Part shown: one piece after another, positions 32,754-44,517 of the stretch
Layout: every line of letters begins with the position of its first letter
Position numbering within the stretch: the stretch's first letter is position 1
Assembly: GCA_051530055.1 (NCBI GenBank)
Contig: CM121343.1
Coordinates: 2,976,001-3,040,000 of the forward strand
Reading direction: 5' to 3'
DNA: 64,000 bases
Origin: Neoechinorhynchus agilis
Lineage: Eukaryota; Acanthocephala
Made by a program: the position numbers and the translations under genes
Notes under the pieces: generated by a model
Databases searched by the model: none
Seen by the model: only the letters and a program-made list of their open reading frames with translations
What the model was told of the DNA's origin: nothing

Positions 32754-35185
32754 AAATGGAGACATTCCAGTGGGTTGCACTGGTGGGACCTTCGTGGATA
32801 TTCCTATCTGTCTAATCAAGGAAATCGATACATTCCACTGGGCTGGATTATTGGGACCTTCATGGATATTCCTATCTGTCTAATCACGAAAATCGATACA
32901 TTCCACTGGGCTGGATTGGTGGGACCTTCATGGATATTCCTATCTGTCTAATCAAGGAAATGGATACATTCCAATGGGCCGAATTGGTGGGACCTTCGCG
33001 GATATTCCTATCTCTCTAATCACGAAAATCGATATATTCCAGTGAGTTGGATTGGTGGGACCTTCGTGGATATTCCTATCTCTCTAATCAAGGAAATGGA
33101 TACATTCCAATGGGCTGGATTGGTGGGACCTTCATGGATATTCCTATCTCTCAATCAAGGAAATGGATACATTCCACTGGGCTGGATTATTGGGACCATC
33201 GTGGATATTCCTATCTGTCTAATCACGAAAATGGATACATTCCAATGGGCCGAATTAGTGGGACCTTGGTGGATATTCCTATCTGTCTAATCACGAAAAT
33301 CGATACATTCCAGTGAGTTGGATTGGTGGGACCTTCATGGATATTTCTATCTGTATAATCACGAAAATGGAAACATTTCAATGGGCTGGATTAGTGGGAC
33401 CTTCATGAATATTCCTATCTGTCTAATCAAGGAAATGGATACATTCCAATGGGCTGGATTGGTGGGACCGTCGTGGATATTTCTATCTCTCTAATCACGA
33501 AAATGGATACATTCCAATGGGCCGAATTGGTGGAACCTTGGTGGATATTCCTATCTGTCTAATCAAGGAAATGGATACATTCCAGTGGGCCGAATTGTTG
33601 GGACCTTCGTGGATATTTCTATCTGTCTAATCACGAAAATGGAAACATTCCAGTGGGCTGGATTGGTGGGACCTTCGTGGATATTCCTATCTCTCTAATC
33701 ACGAAAATGGATACATTCCAGTGGGCCGAATTGGTGGGACCTTGGTGGATATTCCTATCTGTCTAATCAAGGAAATGGATACATTCCAGTGGGCCGGATT
33801 GGTGGGACCTTCGTGGATATTCCTATCTGTCTAATCAAGGAAATGGATACATTCCACTGGGCTGGATTGGTGGGACCTTCGTGGATATTTCTATCTGTCT
33901 AATCACGAAAATGGATACATTCCAGTGGGCCGAATTGGTGGGACCTTCGTGGATATTCCTATCTGTCTAATCAAGGAAATGGATACATTCCAATGGGCTG
34001 GATTGGTGGGACCTTCGTGGATATTCCTATCTCTCTAATCACGAAAATGGATACATTCCAATGGGCCGAATTGGTGGGACCTTGGTGGATATTCCTATCT
34101 GTCTAATCAAGGAAATGGATACATTCCAGTGGGCCGAATTGTTGGGACCTTCATGGATATTCCTATCTGTCTAATCACGAAAATGGATACATTCCAGTGG
34201 GCTGGATTGGTGGGACCTTCGTGGATATTCCTATCTGTCTAATCAAGGAAATGGATACATTCCAATGGGCTGGATTGGTGGGACCTTCATGGATATTCCT
34301 ATCTGTCTAATCCAGGAAATGGATACATTCCAGTGGGCTGGATTGTTGGGACCTTCGTGGATATTCCTATCTGTCTAATCACGAAAATGGATACATTCCA
34401 GTGGGCTGGATTATTGGGACCTTCGTGGATATTCCTATCTGTCTAATCCAGGAGATGGATACATTCCAGTGGGCTAGACTGGTGGGACCTCGTGGATATT
34501 CCTATCTGTCTAATCCAGGAAATGGATACATTCCAGTGGGCTGGATTGGTGGGACCTTCGTGGATATTCCTATCTGTCTAATCCAGGAGATGGATACATT
34601 TCGCTGGGCTAGACTGGTGGGACCTTCGTGGATATTTCTATCTCTCTAATCACGAAAATGGATACATTCCAATGGGCCGAATTGGTGGGACCTTGGTGGA
34701 TATTCCTATCTGTCTAATCCAGGAGATGGATACATTCCAGTGGGCCGAATTGGTGGGACCTTGGTGGATATTCCTATCTGTCTAATCACGAAAATGGATA
34801 CATTCCAATGGGCCGGATTGGTGGGACCTTCATGGATATTCCTATCTGTCTAATGCAGGAAATGGATACATTCCAGTGGGCCGGATTAATGGGACCTTCG
34901 TGGATATTCCTATCTGTCTAATCACGAAAATGGATACATTCCAGTGGGCCGGATTGGTGGGACCTTGGTGGATATTCCTATCTGTCTAATCCAGGAGATG
35001 GATACATTCCAATGGGCCGAATTGGTGGGACTTTAGTGTATATTCCTATCTGTCTAATCCAGGAGATGGATACATTTCGCTGGGCTAGACTGGTGGGACC
35101 TTCGTGGATATTCCTATCTGTCTAATCCAGGAGATGGAAACATTCCAGTGGGCTGGATTGGTGGGACCTTTGTGGATATTCGTAT
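32754..35185 (+). repeat. 68-bp minisatellite (about 36 units)
   Basis: The unit reads GGATACATTCCAGTGGGC, (T/C)GGATTGGTGGGACCTTCG, TGGATATTCCTATCTGTCTA and ATCA(A/C)GGAAAT, with a 68-bp period (33781, 33849 and on). Variants (ATCAAGGAAAT, ATCACGAAAAT, ATCCAGGAGAT) are intermixed; the ATCCAGGA type is confined to the right third, so the array seems to have grown in steps. Open frames across it are by-products. It ends about 650 bp upstream of the discoidin receptor. Confidence 0.95.
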
Positions 35186-35840
35186 CCGGGCCGATCTCCT
35201 AAGTTGCATGAGTGTATATGGAGCGCCTAAGGTGTTCATTGGTGCCCCTTTTGATCGCTGCGGTTACTGATAGTCACTCTTCACGAGCGTGTTCGTTGGT
35301 ATCCGCCGTGGATCGTCCATAGTTGCACACGACGAACTGACTCGTCTCACTTGATATCAAATCTTTTGTCCCTGTCTTTCTTCACATGTAATTCAGCGAT
35401 CATCACCGTCGCCGTCGTCTTTGAGATACCGATCATCGCCGACTGTACATCGTGGCAAGTGCTGTAACTCTAGTCGACTAGATAAAATCACTTTACGTCC
35501 GCCTGCCCAGTCGCAAGTGACCACCGCCAAACTTTTATCCTATCGCCCGTCCACACGCACACCACAGCACTTGCGCGCGTCGTCCGGAATAAAACCGAAC
35601 AGTTTCAAATTATGCTAAATAGAGTCGCGACAAACTTGGGAATTTATTAGCTCAACACCGACACATCAAACCCGACAATCTGCTTAAGGAATTCCATCTC
35701 AACCGCATAGTCCTGCCTTTGTGAATGCGTTTCCAGCTCAAATCGAGAACTAAGAGCTTCTTCAAATCCGAACCGTTCCGTTTTCAGATACGGAACCATC
35801 GATATTGCAGAAAAAGGAGCAGTGGACACAATGCAGAACA
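35186..35840. other. Region between the 68-bp array and the receptor gene
   Basis: GC content is somewhat higher than in neighbouring intergenic DNA. Short open frames (35421-35618 plus, 35647-35841 minus) have no recognised motif. It probably holds the receptor's 5' untranslated region or a first exon that cannot be defined. Confidence 0.35.
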
Positions 35841-38800
35841 ATGTATTATGAACATGTTCCTCGAATCACCGACACAACAAAACCCATCAAACGTCAAATC
35901 AGGCAATTGCCATTGAATTTATTGAGACTTTTATATGTAGTCTCCAGGGTTCAATCCTCTTCAATGTTAAGGCCACTACAACAGTGCGACGCTCCCTTGT
36001 TAACAAAAGAAACGTCGCTTCGGTTCCAATCAAGTGACCGTTGGATACAATCTGAGTCGCCACTTTGTCCATTCGTGTCCACCTCTGGTAAAGTACAAAT
36101 CCAAGCTGAGCTTGGTAGCCTTTACGTTATCACCAAAATCATTGTATATATATCGCACCCGAAGGTGAGCTGTAAAACTTTTTCTGCAAATTCGAAATTA
36201 AGTCGCTACCGCTGGGTTTTTTTAATGTTCCCTCAATAATTCACCCTCAAATATTTGCGTTCTCACAAAAACTCATTCGGTAATTTCATTTTGTGTCCGC
36301 CAGTGAAGTAATAAAGGAACTTTCAGCAGATTTTATTCATCTATTTGCAAAGTAATAAAAGCGTTATAGTTTTGTAATACAGTCGGTGATGATTTGTCTA
36401 AGTACGCGTGGATATCAGTTGCTCAGTGATCCAAACACTGTGAGAGTTTTGAGCAACTAATATGTTTTCAAATTGTAGTTTCTTAGGTAAGAAGTTTTGA
36501 GCGGACAAATCTAAAAACCGTAGCGTCGTTTTAAAAATAGCAAAACAACACAATGCATTCCGTTTTACTTTTAGAAAGTGCACTTAACACTTGGCCAATG
36601 CTTCGATATTCAATACGCAAGGAAAGGTTTCCCTGTACAGACTAGTAGATTTATAAACTATCCGCCGTTTCGAATCCCTTGTTTAAACAAACAGTCAGAA
36701 AAGTGCAACTACAGCGACAGGAAAGGCTCTTCAATTGTGACAATGACTTTGGATCCAACAATCGTCGCTTCGACCGTTATACTCTCGGAATGCAACAGCA
36801 GTACAGACAAAGGAAAGACTACTTTGAATAAGGTTCAATCCTATTCCAATCCATGCGTACAATTTGAGATATATGGTTGTAGATTTTCGGATGGTGTGTT
36901 GTCTTATGAGTACCTTACCCTTCCAGACCTGGCGGATGATACGTTCGACGGCATAAATTCAATGATGCGTACAATTGAACCAGGACTTGGTCAGCTCACT
37001 GACGGATTGCTCGGAAACGATAACTATGCAACCAAAACACCGGGAAATCAATTTGAATGGGTCGGTTGGAAAAACCATTCGTCTTCACCATTCGCTTCGA
37101 TTTTATTTACATTTGATATTGTTCGTAATTTCTCACATGTGATGGTACATTCGAACAATTTCTTCACTCACGGAGTTGAAATCCTAGACAGTGCTGTAGT
37201 GTATTTTGCTAAAATTGAAAAAGGTCATGCGTCCTGTGTGCAGACAAACCTCGGTCGACGCGATCTGAAAGCAAATCATGAAAATATCGTTCATAAGGAA
37301 GCTAGGGATCACAATTTCGATATGGCACGCCCTGTTATGATAAATCTTGAAAACAAAATCGGTCAATGTGTTCGTATCGATATGTACGGCTCTTCTGAAT
37401 GGTTGCTAGTAAGCGAAGTGATTTTCGAGTCCACTCCTGTAACGAGCGAGTACAACCATCGAGTGCATATTTTAGGTAAAGGAGCGATCGATAATGATAA
37501 TCTGGTATCAAGTCGATTTCTTTGGAACGACACAATAATTGGTATTGGAGTCGCTTTCCTTTTGAGCCTAATCATCTTAGTGAGTTTAATTGTTATGTGG
37601 TATGTGCAAAGCCCAAGACGTTCAATAAGACCATACGGTCGGGCAGCTACAGAGCACAGTAACCGTACCGAGACACGTGCCAAAGCTAAATATTTTAATC
37701 ACCATACGTCGACATATTCAAGGAATCATCACTTCGAATATGGGGTAACAATTCAAAGTGACCTCGAAATGTCGCCGGTACCTTTTGGATATGGGAAATC
37801 TTGTACTAGCTGCACTTCGTCCAGAATGACTAATGGTAACACTTGTCGAATGGTGTCTTCAACCGAAACCAGTCCAATGATACTACATTACCACAAAAAG
37901 ACCTCCATGCCGACTTGCAAATGTACACCGACCCAAATGATAATGCCGAGGTTTTCGGGACTCCATGGGAGTTGCTGTTCATGTAAACCTATAATTCATC
38001 AAGGTAATCGCCGCCACCAAAGCGATATAAATGCATTGAACACCGAGGAAAGTGACACGTACGCATATCCCACCCTGCCGTTCAGCAACCGCGCATGGCT
38101 TGCAACTTTTTCACCACATCAATCATCATCATCTATTCGTCTACTTGATGAATCCTATACATTTCATGAACCACTTCGCAGTACACGACCAGTAGTGCCT
38201 ATTTTCAAACTCGTTGGACAAAATATCCACGTCTACCAATATGTTAGTAATGGTTATCAGTCCGGTCAATGGCTCGTGAAAATATTGCGACATACTGCAT
38301 CAAAGGCAGCCAAGAATTCATTCGATCGAACCGCAAATATCTATCAAGCTCTATTAAGTGATTCAAATTTGACAAAGCACGTTTCATCGTTTGTTATAAA
38401 TGCAAATGTTTTCATAAATAATATTGCCACCAAAGCCCTTATTCTCGATTATCCAACGAATAGTTTTGAACTTCGATCTTTCTTATCCGAACAATTCTAT
38501 CCTCATGTTCGCAGCAAAGGTTGGTTAATAAGCAATTCTACATGTGACGATCAATCACATGAAATAATCAAAATCCTAATTAGACCTGCCACTCAATTAG
38601 CACAAGCCTTGAATTTTCTTCAAAGTATTAACTGTCTACATTGTGACGTTGCTTTACATTCATGCACGGCTTGGTGGACTTGTCACCAGGAAGGTCTTTT
38701 CTCAACAAAACTAATGGATTACGGTCTTTTGAATAGACCCGGATATGAATCCTGCTATTATCGATTTAATGCGACACCGTCGTCCTCCACGAATTCAAGT

Positions 38801-39295
38801 GATAACCGCTGTAATCGTGAAACAGGCGAGATTGCTTTTTATCAAATCCCGCTTAGATGGCTTCCATTCGATTTGATAGCAAATAGCTGTCGAGATGATT
38901 GTCAGGTGAGTGCTATAAACATCTTTTTGTGACCTACTTTCGCTTAGACTTTTGGACCAGGAAACACATATACTGTAAAATCAACAATTTGGTCATACGG
39001 AGTAACTTTATGGGAAATGCTCCAATTGGGCAAACACATGCCGTTTGCACAGTTTACGGATCAGCAGTTGATTGATTGTGCTTGCATGGAATTAAGCACT
39101 GGCGAGTACAACCAAAATGACAATAAAAAGGACATTATTGGCAATCGATCGGCTACCCATTTGCTTGGTAGACCGTATATATGCTCAGATCATATATTTG
39201 AACTCATTGATCAATGTTTAAGTTTTGTGGAAGATAATCGCCCAGAGTACAAAGAGATCGTTGCCAAATTTAATCGCAGTGATTCGTGTGTTTAA
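35841..39295 (+). CDS. ddr: Discoidin-domain receptor with a degenerate kinase domain
   Basis: Exons 35841-36164, 36575-38905 and 38948-39295 join in phase to about 1,000 residues. The discoidin (F5/8 C) domain begins near QQCDAPLLTKETS and ends CVQFEIYGCRFSDGVLSYEY. The DS-like domain follows: GLGQLTDGLLGNDN, FEWVGWKNHSSS and LFTFDIVRNFSHVMVHSNNF, all close to DDR1/2. One membrane helix (GIGVAFLLSLIILVSLIVMW) lies at about residues 428-452. The cytoplasmic kinase region keeps WLVKIL (the VAVK lysine), but the Gly loop is not recognisable and the helix-C Glu appears lost. HRDLATRN is HCDVALHS, DFG is DYG, and ASDVWAFGVTLWE is KSTIWSYGVTLWE. Normal DDRs are collagen-binding receptor tyrosine kinases; this one is probably a pseudokinase. 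The start is uncertain: a hydrophobic LPLNLLRLLYVV precedes the discoidin domain but lies some 20 residues from the chosen ATG. Confidence 0.9.
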
Positions 39296-39950
39296 TCCTG
39301 AGTTGAAAATAATATTTTGTATAGAACAGACATCGAATAATCAATTATTTTGAGTGAAACCATTTTTATGGTGATTGCATTTATATGCATGCAAATTATG
39401 GAACTTTTAACCTAGTTAAATATCAATTCTTATTATCCATTTTCTTCGGCGTGCCTCGTTGACTAATTCAGCGTAAATCTAAAAATCATCATTAAGTTAT
39501 AGACGAATGTCGCTTAATCATTTCATCGATATATTTAACATCAAACGCTCACGGCTTGTAAAATTTATACATTCATTTGCTATTTTTACGAGCAACAAAC
39601 TTTTTTCTATAAAAAATATAAACGTTCCTCGGTCATTTTCCCGAAATTTGCTTCTTACCACTGTGGCCGTGTTGCGCTTTCATTTTTTAAGAAAAATAAC
39701 GGAAAGCTGAATGTTTCGGGTATTTGGCTTGCTCATTTTCAGCAATCATCATTAAATTTTGGTTGGTCCCTTATTGTCCTGCTTATTTTTAGGCGTAAAG
39801 CCAAACAAATTGTATCAGAGAAAGCGCTGACCCTGAGTCGAAAAACTAGCTTAGTTTGACATTCCGTAGTTGTGTCGAGTTTGCCAGTAAAACTTTTAAT
39901 AGGAACTCGGTGTCTCTTTTAAATGATAACAGTGTTGTCCCTTATATCGA
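39296..39950. other. Intergenic, no gene recognised
   Basis: AT-rich; the open frame at 39507-39710 has no recognisable motif. Confidence 0.4.
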
Positions 39951-39954
39951 TGTG

Positions 39955-40220
39955 TGGCTGTTAATTTTTGGCCACACAGCCCACCGACCTTGATCAGAGA
40001 AGTAATTCAATTACTCAATGCACTGAACCATCCGGTAAAAGAGTTTGTACATTCCTCCGGATCCTCAGATACCTCCAGGAGGCGGGACTCATCATTAAGT
40101 TTCCCCCCTTCAGCGATATTTCGTCCCCTTTGGTTATGCGTCATTGGTGGTAACGGATTCGAACCACTCGACCCTTAATCGGGATCACGGACATTAGTCC
40201 ACTTGACCACCTCTACACAA
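39955..40220 (-). mobile_element. tRNA-derived SINE, near full length
   Basis: Read on the minus strand it starts GAGGTGGTCAAGTGGACTAA (A box), then GTCCGTGATCCCGATTAAGG, then GTGGTTCGAATCCGTTACC (B box). The body with CGAAATATCGCTGAAGGGG, TTAATGATGAGTCCCGCCT and GAATTACTTCTCTGATC matches the copy at 28.1-28.3 kb. The head resembles a Ser/Leu-type tRNA but is not a working gene. Confidence 0.75.
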
Positions 40221-40339
40221 CCCTGTTGAATATGATTTAAAAATTCAATGTTTTACCCAGAAATTACTAAAACATTTAACTTCTAATTATCGTTTTTAGA
40301 ATTAACTCAAAATTCAAAGAACCTAGCTTAATCTGCCGT

Positions 40340-40515
40340 GTACTAATCTAACTCGGTAAATGATCTTTTTTCGATTAAAAACTTTCTTCGAACCTCGTAA
40401 GGTGTTCATCATCACTTTGTTACGATTCATCTATAGACGATGTTCACCGAACGTTTTTTATAAAAAAAATCATTTACCGGGTGAAGAAGACCTAAACAAT
40501 AATTCCAACCTCCTC
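40340..40515. mobile_element. Foldback MITE
   Basis: The left arm is CTCGGTAAATGATCTTTTTT, CGATTAAAAACTTTCTTCGA and ACCTCGTAAGGTGTTCATCA. The right arm is its complement, through GATGTTCACCGAACG, AAATCATTTACCGGGTGAAG and AGACCTAAACAATAATTCCA. It is the same family as at 16.2-16.9 kb. Confidence 0.75.
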
Positions 40516-40751
40516 TCACATATCGACATAATCAAAAACCACTGTAGATTTTTGAGGGTGCAACGGAGCAAAGATAAAACTCAGTATAATTTCAATTTAC
40601 ACCGACGATCCACAAAAGTGTTTAACATCGTTTCACGTGATGCTTCAATGACGAGTATTTATATTTTTCCGTTCAACAAAGAAATCGCTCCATCAACGCA
40701 ATTTAGTTTTATATAGAATTATTCGGTGTAAACTTAAAAGCAATTTAAGTT

Positions 40752-41888
40752 TTAAAGTTCCAGCGTCTTAGAGGTATCTTGCAAGTCATGTATGAGCTTC
40801 TCGAACACGTCAATATTTGATCTAGAGTTTTCCATATCTCGATGAATGGTGCATAATAAGTCCAACAATGGAATTTTTCGATTTGCATAATTGTTTGCCA
40901 TTCGAGGAATACTACGAGACAAATTGAAAATTGGCCAATAAGGATTTTCGTGAATAACTGCATTATAGGAGTGTTTTTTATTTTCACAAATAAAGGCACA
41001 ACATCCTTTAACGAGTCTAGCTGGTATGTTTTCCTCTTGTTTACTGACCGGAAGGGTAGATTTGCTTGCTTGACCTGCATCATTTAACAGCCATAGATTA
41101 TTCAAATTCTTTTCATTTGTGGGTTTATCGCGATTCTTAACGAAAGCAAGTCCTTTGCGGTTACCGTGACTTTTCGCCACTGTACTATTATTCTCGGATT
41201 TTAACGCTGAGGTAGCCTCCGAATTAAAAGATTCCATTCTATATGTCACACTGGCTTCGATGTGTAAAGTGTTGATAAGACAACTGGCAATTACAATTTG
41301 TTTTTTCTCACCCGTCATCCAATTTTTGGGAGTAAGGTTCGATCCAAGCATAAGATCCTCCTTCGTTTGGTCATAATATGCTATGTAAATCTTCAATTTC
41401 TTTTTCTTAGATTTCTTGAACGTCGGGAGAGCCCTTGAAATTACAATAAGCGACTTAACGATTGTTGAAAGGCGTTCATATGCCGTGATTAACTTAGTCT
41501 GCTTCGGTAAAGAGCATGACATTAAATTTGGTGACCAACCAATCGCCCATTGTTCAGCCATTATGCCAGGAATCTTCAAGCTTAAGAATCTTGATGAATT
41601 CTGAACTATGTTATCATCAGCGATTTCAACTGATATGACTACCCGATGTTTGCCATTTGTCATTCTAGTTGCCAGGCGTTGAAAATCTATCGAATCCATT
41701 TGTGTTGGGTGATGCAGTGTGGTCTTGACATTGAACCAAGGAGGAGTGTTCGGATTTATACGGATATTATTCGGTGATTTATGATTTTTAATTCGAGATT
41801 CAACAATCACGTCTGCACATTTCTTTAGAAAATGCGTCAAATACATTAGATCGGATGATGCATGTTTTGGTCTCGAATTGAAATCCAT
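40752..41888 (-). CDS. atg13: ATG13-like autophagy protein (HORMA domain)
   Basis: A single exon of 378 residues. The N-terminal half follows the ATG13 HORMA domain: ADVIVESRI (human VQVIVQARL), PWFNVKTTL (human DWFNLAIKD), RFLSLKIPGIMAEQWAIGW, and AYERLSTIVKSLIVISRALP (human [20 protein letters not shown]), then a lysine-rich KKSKKKKLKIYIAYYD where human has the RLSRKQ strand. ATG13 is the regulatory partner of the ULK1/ATG1 kinase in autophagy initiation. The C-terminal part (about residues 230-378) is diverged and probably disordered. The gene starts about 108 bp past the CtBP stop on the same strand, with a CATTTCAG acceptor about 20 bases before the ATG. This suggests a shared transcript resolved by trans-splicing. 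Confidence 0.82.
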   Translation of the reverse strand: MDFNSRPKHASSDLMYLTHFLKKCADVIVESRIKNHKSPNNIRINPNTPPWFNVKTTLHHPTQMDSIDFQRLATRMTNGKHRVVISVEIADDNIVQNSSRFLSLKIPGIMAEQWAIGWSPNLMSCSLPKQTKLITAYERLSTIVKSLIVISRALPTFKKSKKKKLKIYIAYYDQTKEDLMLGSNLTPKNWMTGEKKQIVIASCLINTLHIEASVTYRMESFNSEATSALKSENNSTVAKSHGNRKGLAFVKNRDKPTNEKNLNNLWLLNDAGQASKSTLPVSKQEENIPARLVKGCCAFICENKKHSYNAVIHENPYWPIFNLSRSIPRMANNYANRKIPLLDLLCTIHRDMENSRSNIDVFEKLIHDLQDTSKTLEL

Positions 41889-41996
41889 TACTTTTTTAAG
41901 CTTTCATATCTGAAATGAGTGCTGTGCACGTGAAGTGAGGTGGTTTTTGAATTAAACACTTCTGAATAATGCTCCCTTATTATTATTCTATTCGAA

Positions 41997-44517
41997 TTAA
42001 CTAATTTCAGTTACATTCGATTCGGTGGTGCCGATCTCTTCATGGGCTGACGACTGCATAGGAGAGTTTGATATTAGCGGTTGGTTTCGATGGTCAGTGC
42101 AGCGAAGCTCGCTTCCATCCGATGGCGTTGAAATTCCGCCACTAATCGGCAATCGATTTGCGAAGTGTTGCTCAGCTATCATTGATGATTGGTGCTGTTG
42201 TTGCTGATGCAGCATTGCAGCAATCAATTGGGACTGAAAATTGTGGTCCAACTGCAGATCTGATGGCATAAGTGTATTAGAAGCAGCGATACCGTGACTT
42301 GTCCCTACGATCTGCTGGTGGAAAAACTGTGAATGTTGACCACCTCCAGTGCAGGTTATCATTAGATGGTCTTGCTGAGGTTGCTGCAGCTGTTGTTGTT
42401 GTTGAACAGTGGTCGCAATGGGTGCCGGTTGAGGTTGCCGGTATATTGCTTGAGCACTTGCTTTTACTGGTGGTTGTTCTGGCGCTTCTTGGACAGTCCT
42501 CCGTGAGGATAAATGGTGGGCGTTGACGCAGTATCTAAGCGATTCTGGAATCTTTCCAGTTAAACCTCTTCGCACTTCTTCAGCTGCACACTTTCGAGTC
42601 TCAATACAAGCCTCATCGCTGTACCAAGATGATCTGGGGCATATTATAACATTCGGACACTTTCTCAGAGCTAAACTCGGACCGCAATTGGGACAAGGTT
42701 CGTACACATCTAAAGCAGCTCCTTTCACTTTACCCGATTTTAGAGCACTTATCAATGCCTTCTCATCGATTAGATGGACTGATGCTGTATTTATAATGAA
42801 TGCTGAAGGTTTAAGGAGTCGAATAGTGCTTTCATTCAAGAGTTTAACCGTGTTTTCAGTGAGTGTGCAATGAAGAGTCACACAATCACTATCGGATAAA
42901 AGTTCACTCAGAGTCTTATACCGCTTTTTGTTAACTCATCTCAAGGCACCTAGATTGCGAAATGCGAAAATATAAACTGAGTCACGCACTTAAACTTCCA
43001 ACTATGTGCAAACCGTGGTTATTAATCCGTGTACCCACCGGGAGAGAACTAAAAAATCATCCAATATTTTAAGAGATTTCATGCGTTGATTAACACTTTG
43101 TCTTTTAATGAAAAAAGAGTCGATCAAAACGGTGGAATTAATACTAAATTAAAATTCGATCGAGTTTTTCCTTCGAGGAGTTCAGTTCATTTTCTCTATA
43201 TACAGCGAGTTTTCCCTCCTCGAGATTTGTAAACATGCAAATTTTTGAGGTCTCGAGAAGGGAAAAACTCGCCGTATAGAGAAAAAAACTGAATTAAAAA
43301 TACAGCTTCCCAATGTATTTTAAAGAAAGCTAAATCTCACGTCCCTAATAGAAGAACGAGATTTTTAATAAAATCTTCTGCATTTCAAATTTTGAAGATT
43401 TTATCAGCAACTGATTTACGATGGAAAAAGAAACCTAAGATTAATGGTTAAAATTAAAAGTCCTAATGGAGTTTTCCAAGTTTCTCACATTTGTGTGGAA
43501 GATTAAGCAGATGAGTTGGACTTTTTGAGAAGAGTTAAATTATTCCAAACATATTCTCAACTCCATCAGCGATCATCGGGTCGTAGAAGCCAATATCGAA
43601 ACCAAAGGCGCGGGCTCTCTGGACGACGCACGAGCCAACACGACCAAAGCCAACAATCCCTAGTTTCTGTCCCCTGATTCTCGTAGTTCCGTCCACTATT
43701 TCACGAAACTTTTCGGATGACGTCGGATGGAATCCTTCGTCACGAATTTTGCTCGCTATCCAGTGGGTCCGTCTATAAAGATTTAAAATTAAACTCATGG
43801 TGCTGTCAGCCATTTCATTAATCGAGCAATGAGGAACGTTTGATACCGCGATGCCTAACTCACCAGCAGCGTGAACATCGATATTATCAGTACAAGAACC
43901 AATTTTAACAAGATGCTTTAATGTACCCGGTCCAACGCTTACCAAAGTGTCTCCGTTGGATCTAGTATTTGTAGGGCTTTGAATTTCTTAAGTTCTTGTC
44001 GTCCTAATTCCATTGTGCTCCACACAAGAGCACTGTGAGCTTCATTTAGAACCTTTCCGTGAACCTCGGATGCTAATTGTGCGTCGCAAAACGCGAATAT
44101 TGCGTCGTTCCGGAGAATCGGCATCTCTTCAGAGCAGTTTCGGGCATCCAGCAGAGCAACCAGTGGCTTGTTGATGACTTGACCACCACAAGTTGATTGA
44201 GCAAGCGACGTTTGCTGCATGGACGACTGAGGAGTTGACGTGAGTGTCGAAGGCGCTCCAAATGGATTCGTCAAAGAAACGACTGACTGAGGCGTCGTTG
44301 TTTGATGAACGATTGGCATCCTGGGTTTACTCGAACTTGGGACTACGCAGGGCTGGTGCGGTGGAAACAATGGCGCAAGTCGAATTTCCGGCATCTGCAC
44401 CACTGCCCCCGGATCGTACGCCTGGGGTTGCTGGGTCAAAGATTCGAATGGTGAAGAACAACCAACAATTGGCTTATTAATCGAGCCACTCGGATTAGTC
44501 GGATTTTGCCTTTCCAT
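41997..44517 (-). CDS. ctbp: CtBP transcriptional corepressor with altered active site
   Basis: Exon 1 starts at the ATG at 44517 with a Pro/Ser/Gln-rich leader of about 110 residues, then the dehydrogenase fold: [38 protein letters not shown]. The next piece (to about 43545) has [18 protein letters not shown] and the NAD loop [20 protein letters not shown]. After an intron of about 600 bp, the last exon (42923-41997) has [29 protein letters not shown] and [16 protein letters not shown], then a Gln/His-rich tail. CtBP is an NAD(H)-sensing corepressor. Here the catalytic Arg of NTARGG is Ser (NTASVH) and the His of TPHAAW is Arg (CPRSSW); the Glu of LDVxE stays. Between KALQ and LVKIGS the frame changes near 43942 and about 18 extra residues appear, so an intron, or a one-base error, is missing from the model. 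The donor after MFG is also unclear. Confidence 0.93.
43185..43305. mobile_element. Small foldback element in a CtBP intron
   Basis: TTCAGTTCATTTTCTCTATA, TACAGCGAGTTTTCCCTCCT and CGAGA are mirrored by TCTCGAGAAGGGAAAAACTC, GCCGTATAGAGAAAAAAACT and GAATT after a loop near 43233-43250. No coding capacity. Confidence 0.7.

Noticed and set aside
32754-35185. CRISPR-like regular repeats
   Set aside because: Units are contiguous without unique spacers, and the DNA is animal nuclear; it is a minisatellite. The same holds for the other arrays.
39955-40220. tRNA gene
   Set aside because: A and B boxes are present, but arms do not form a full cloverleaf, and the body that follows is shared with other copies, so it is a SINE.
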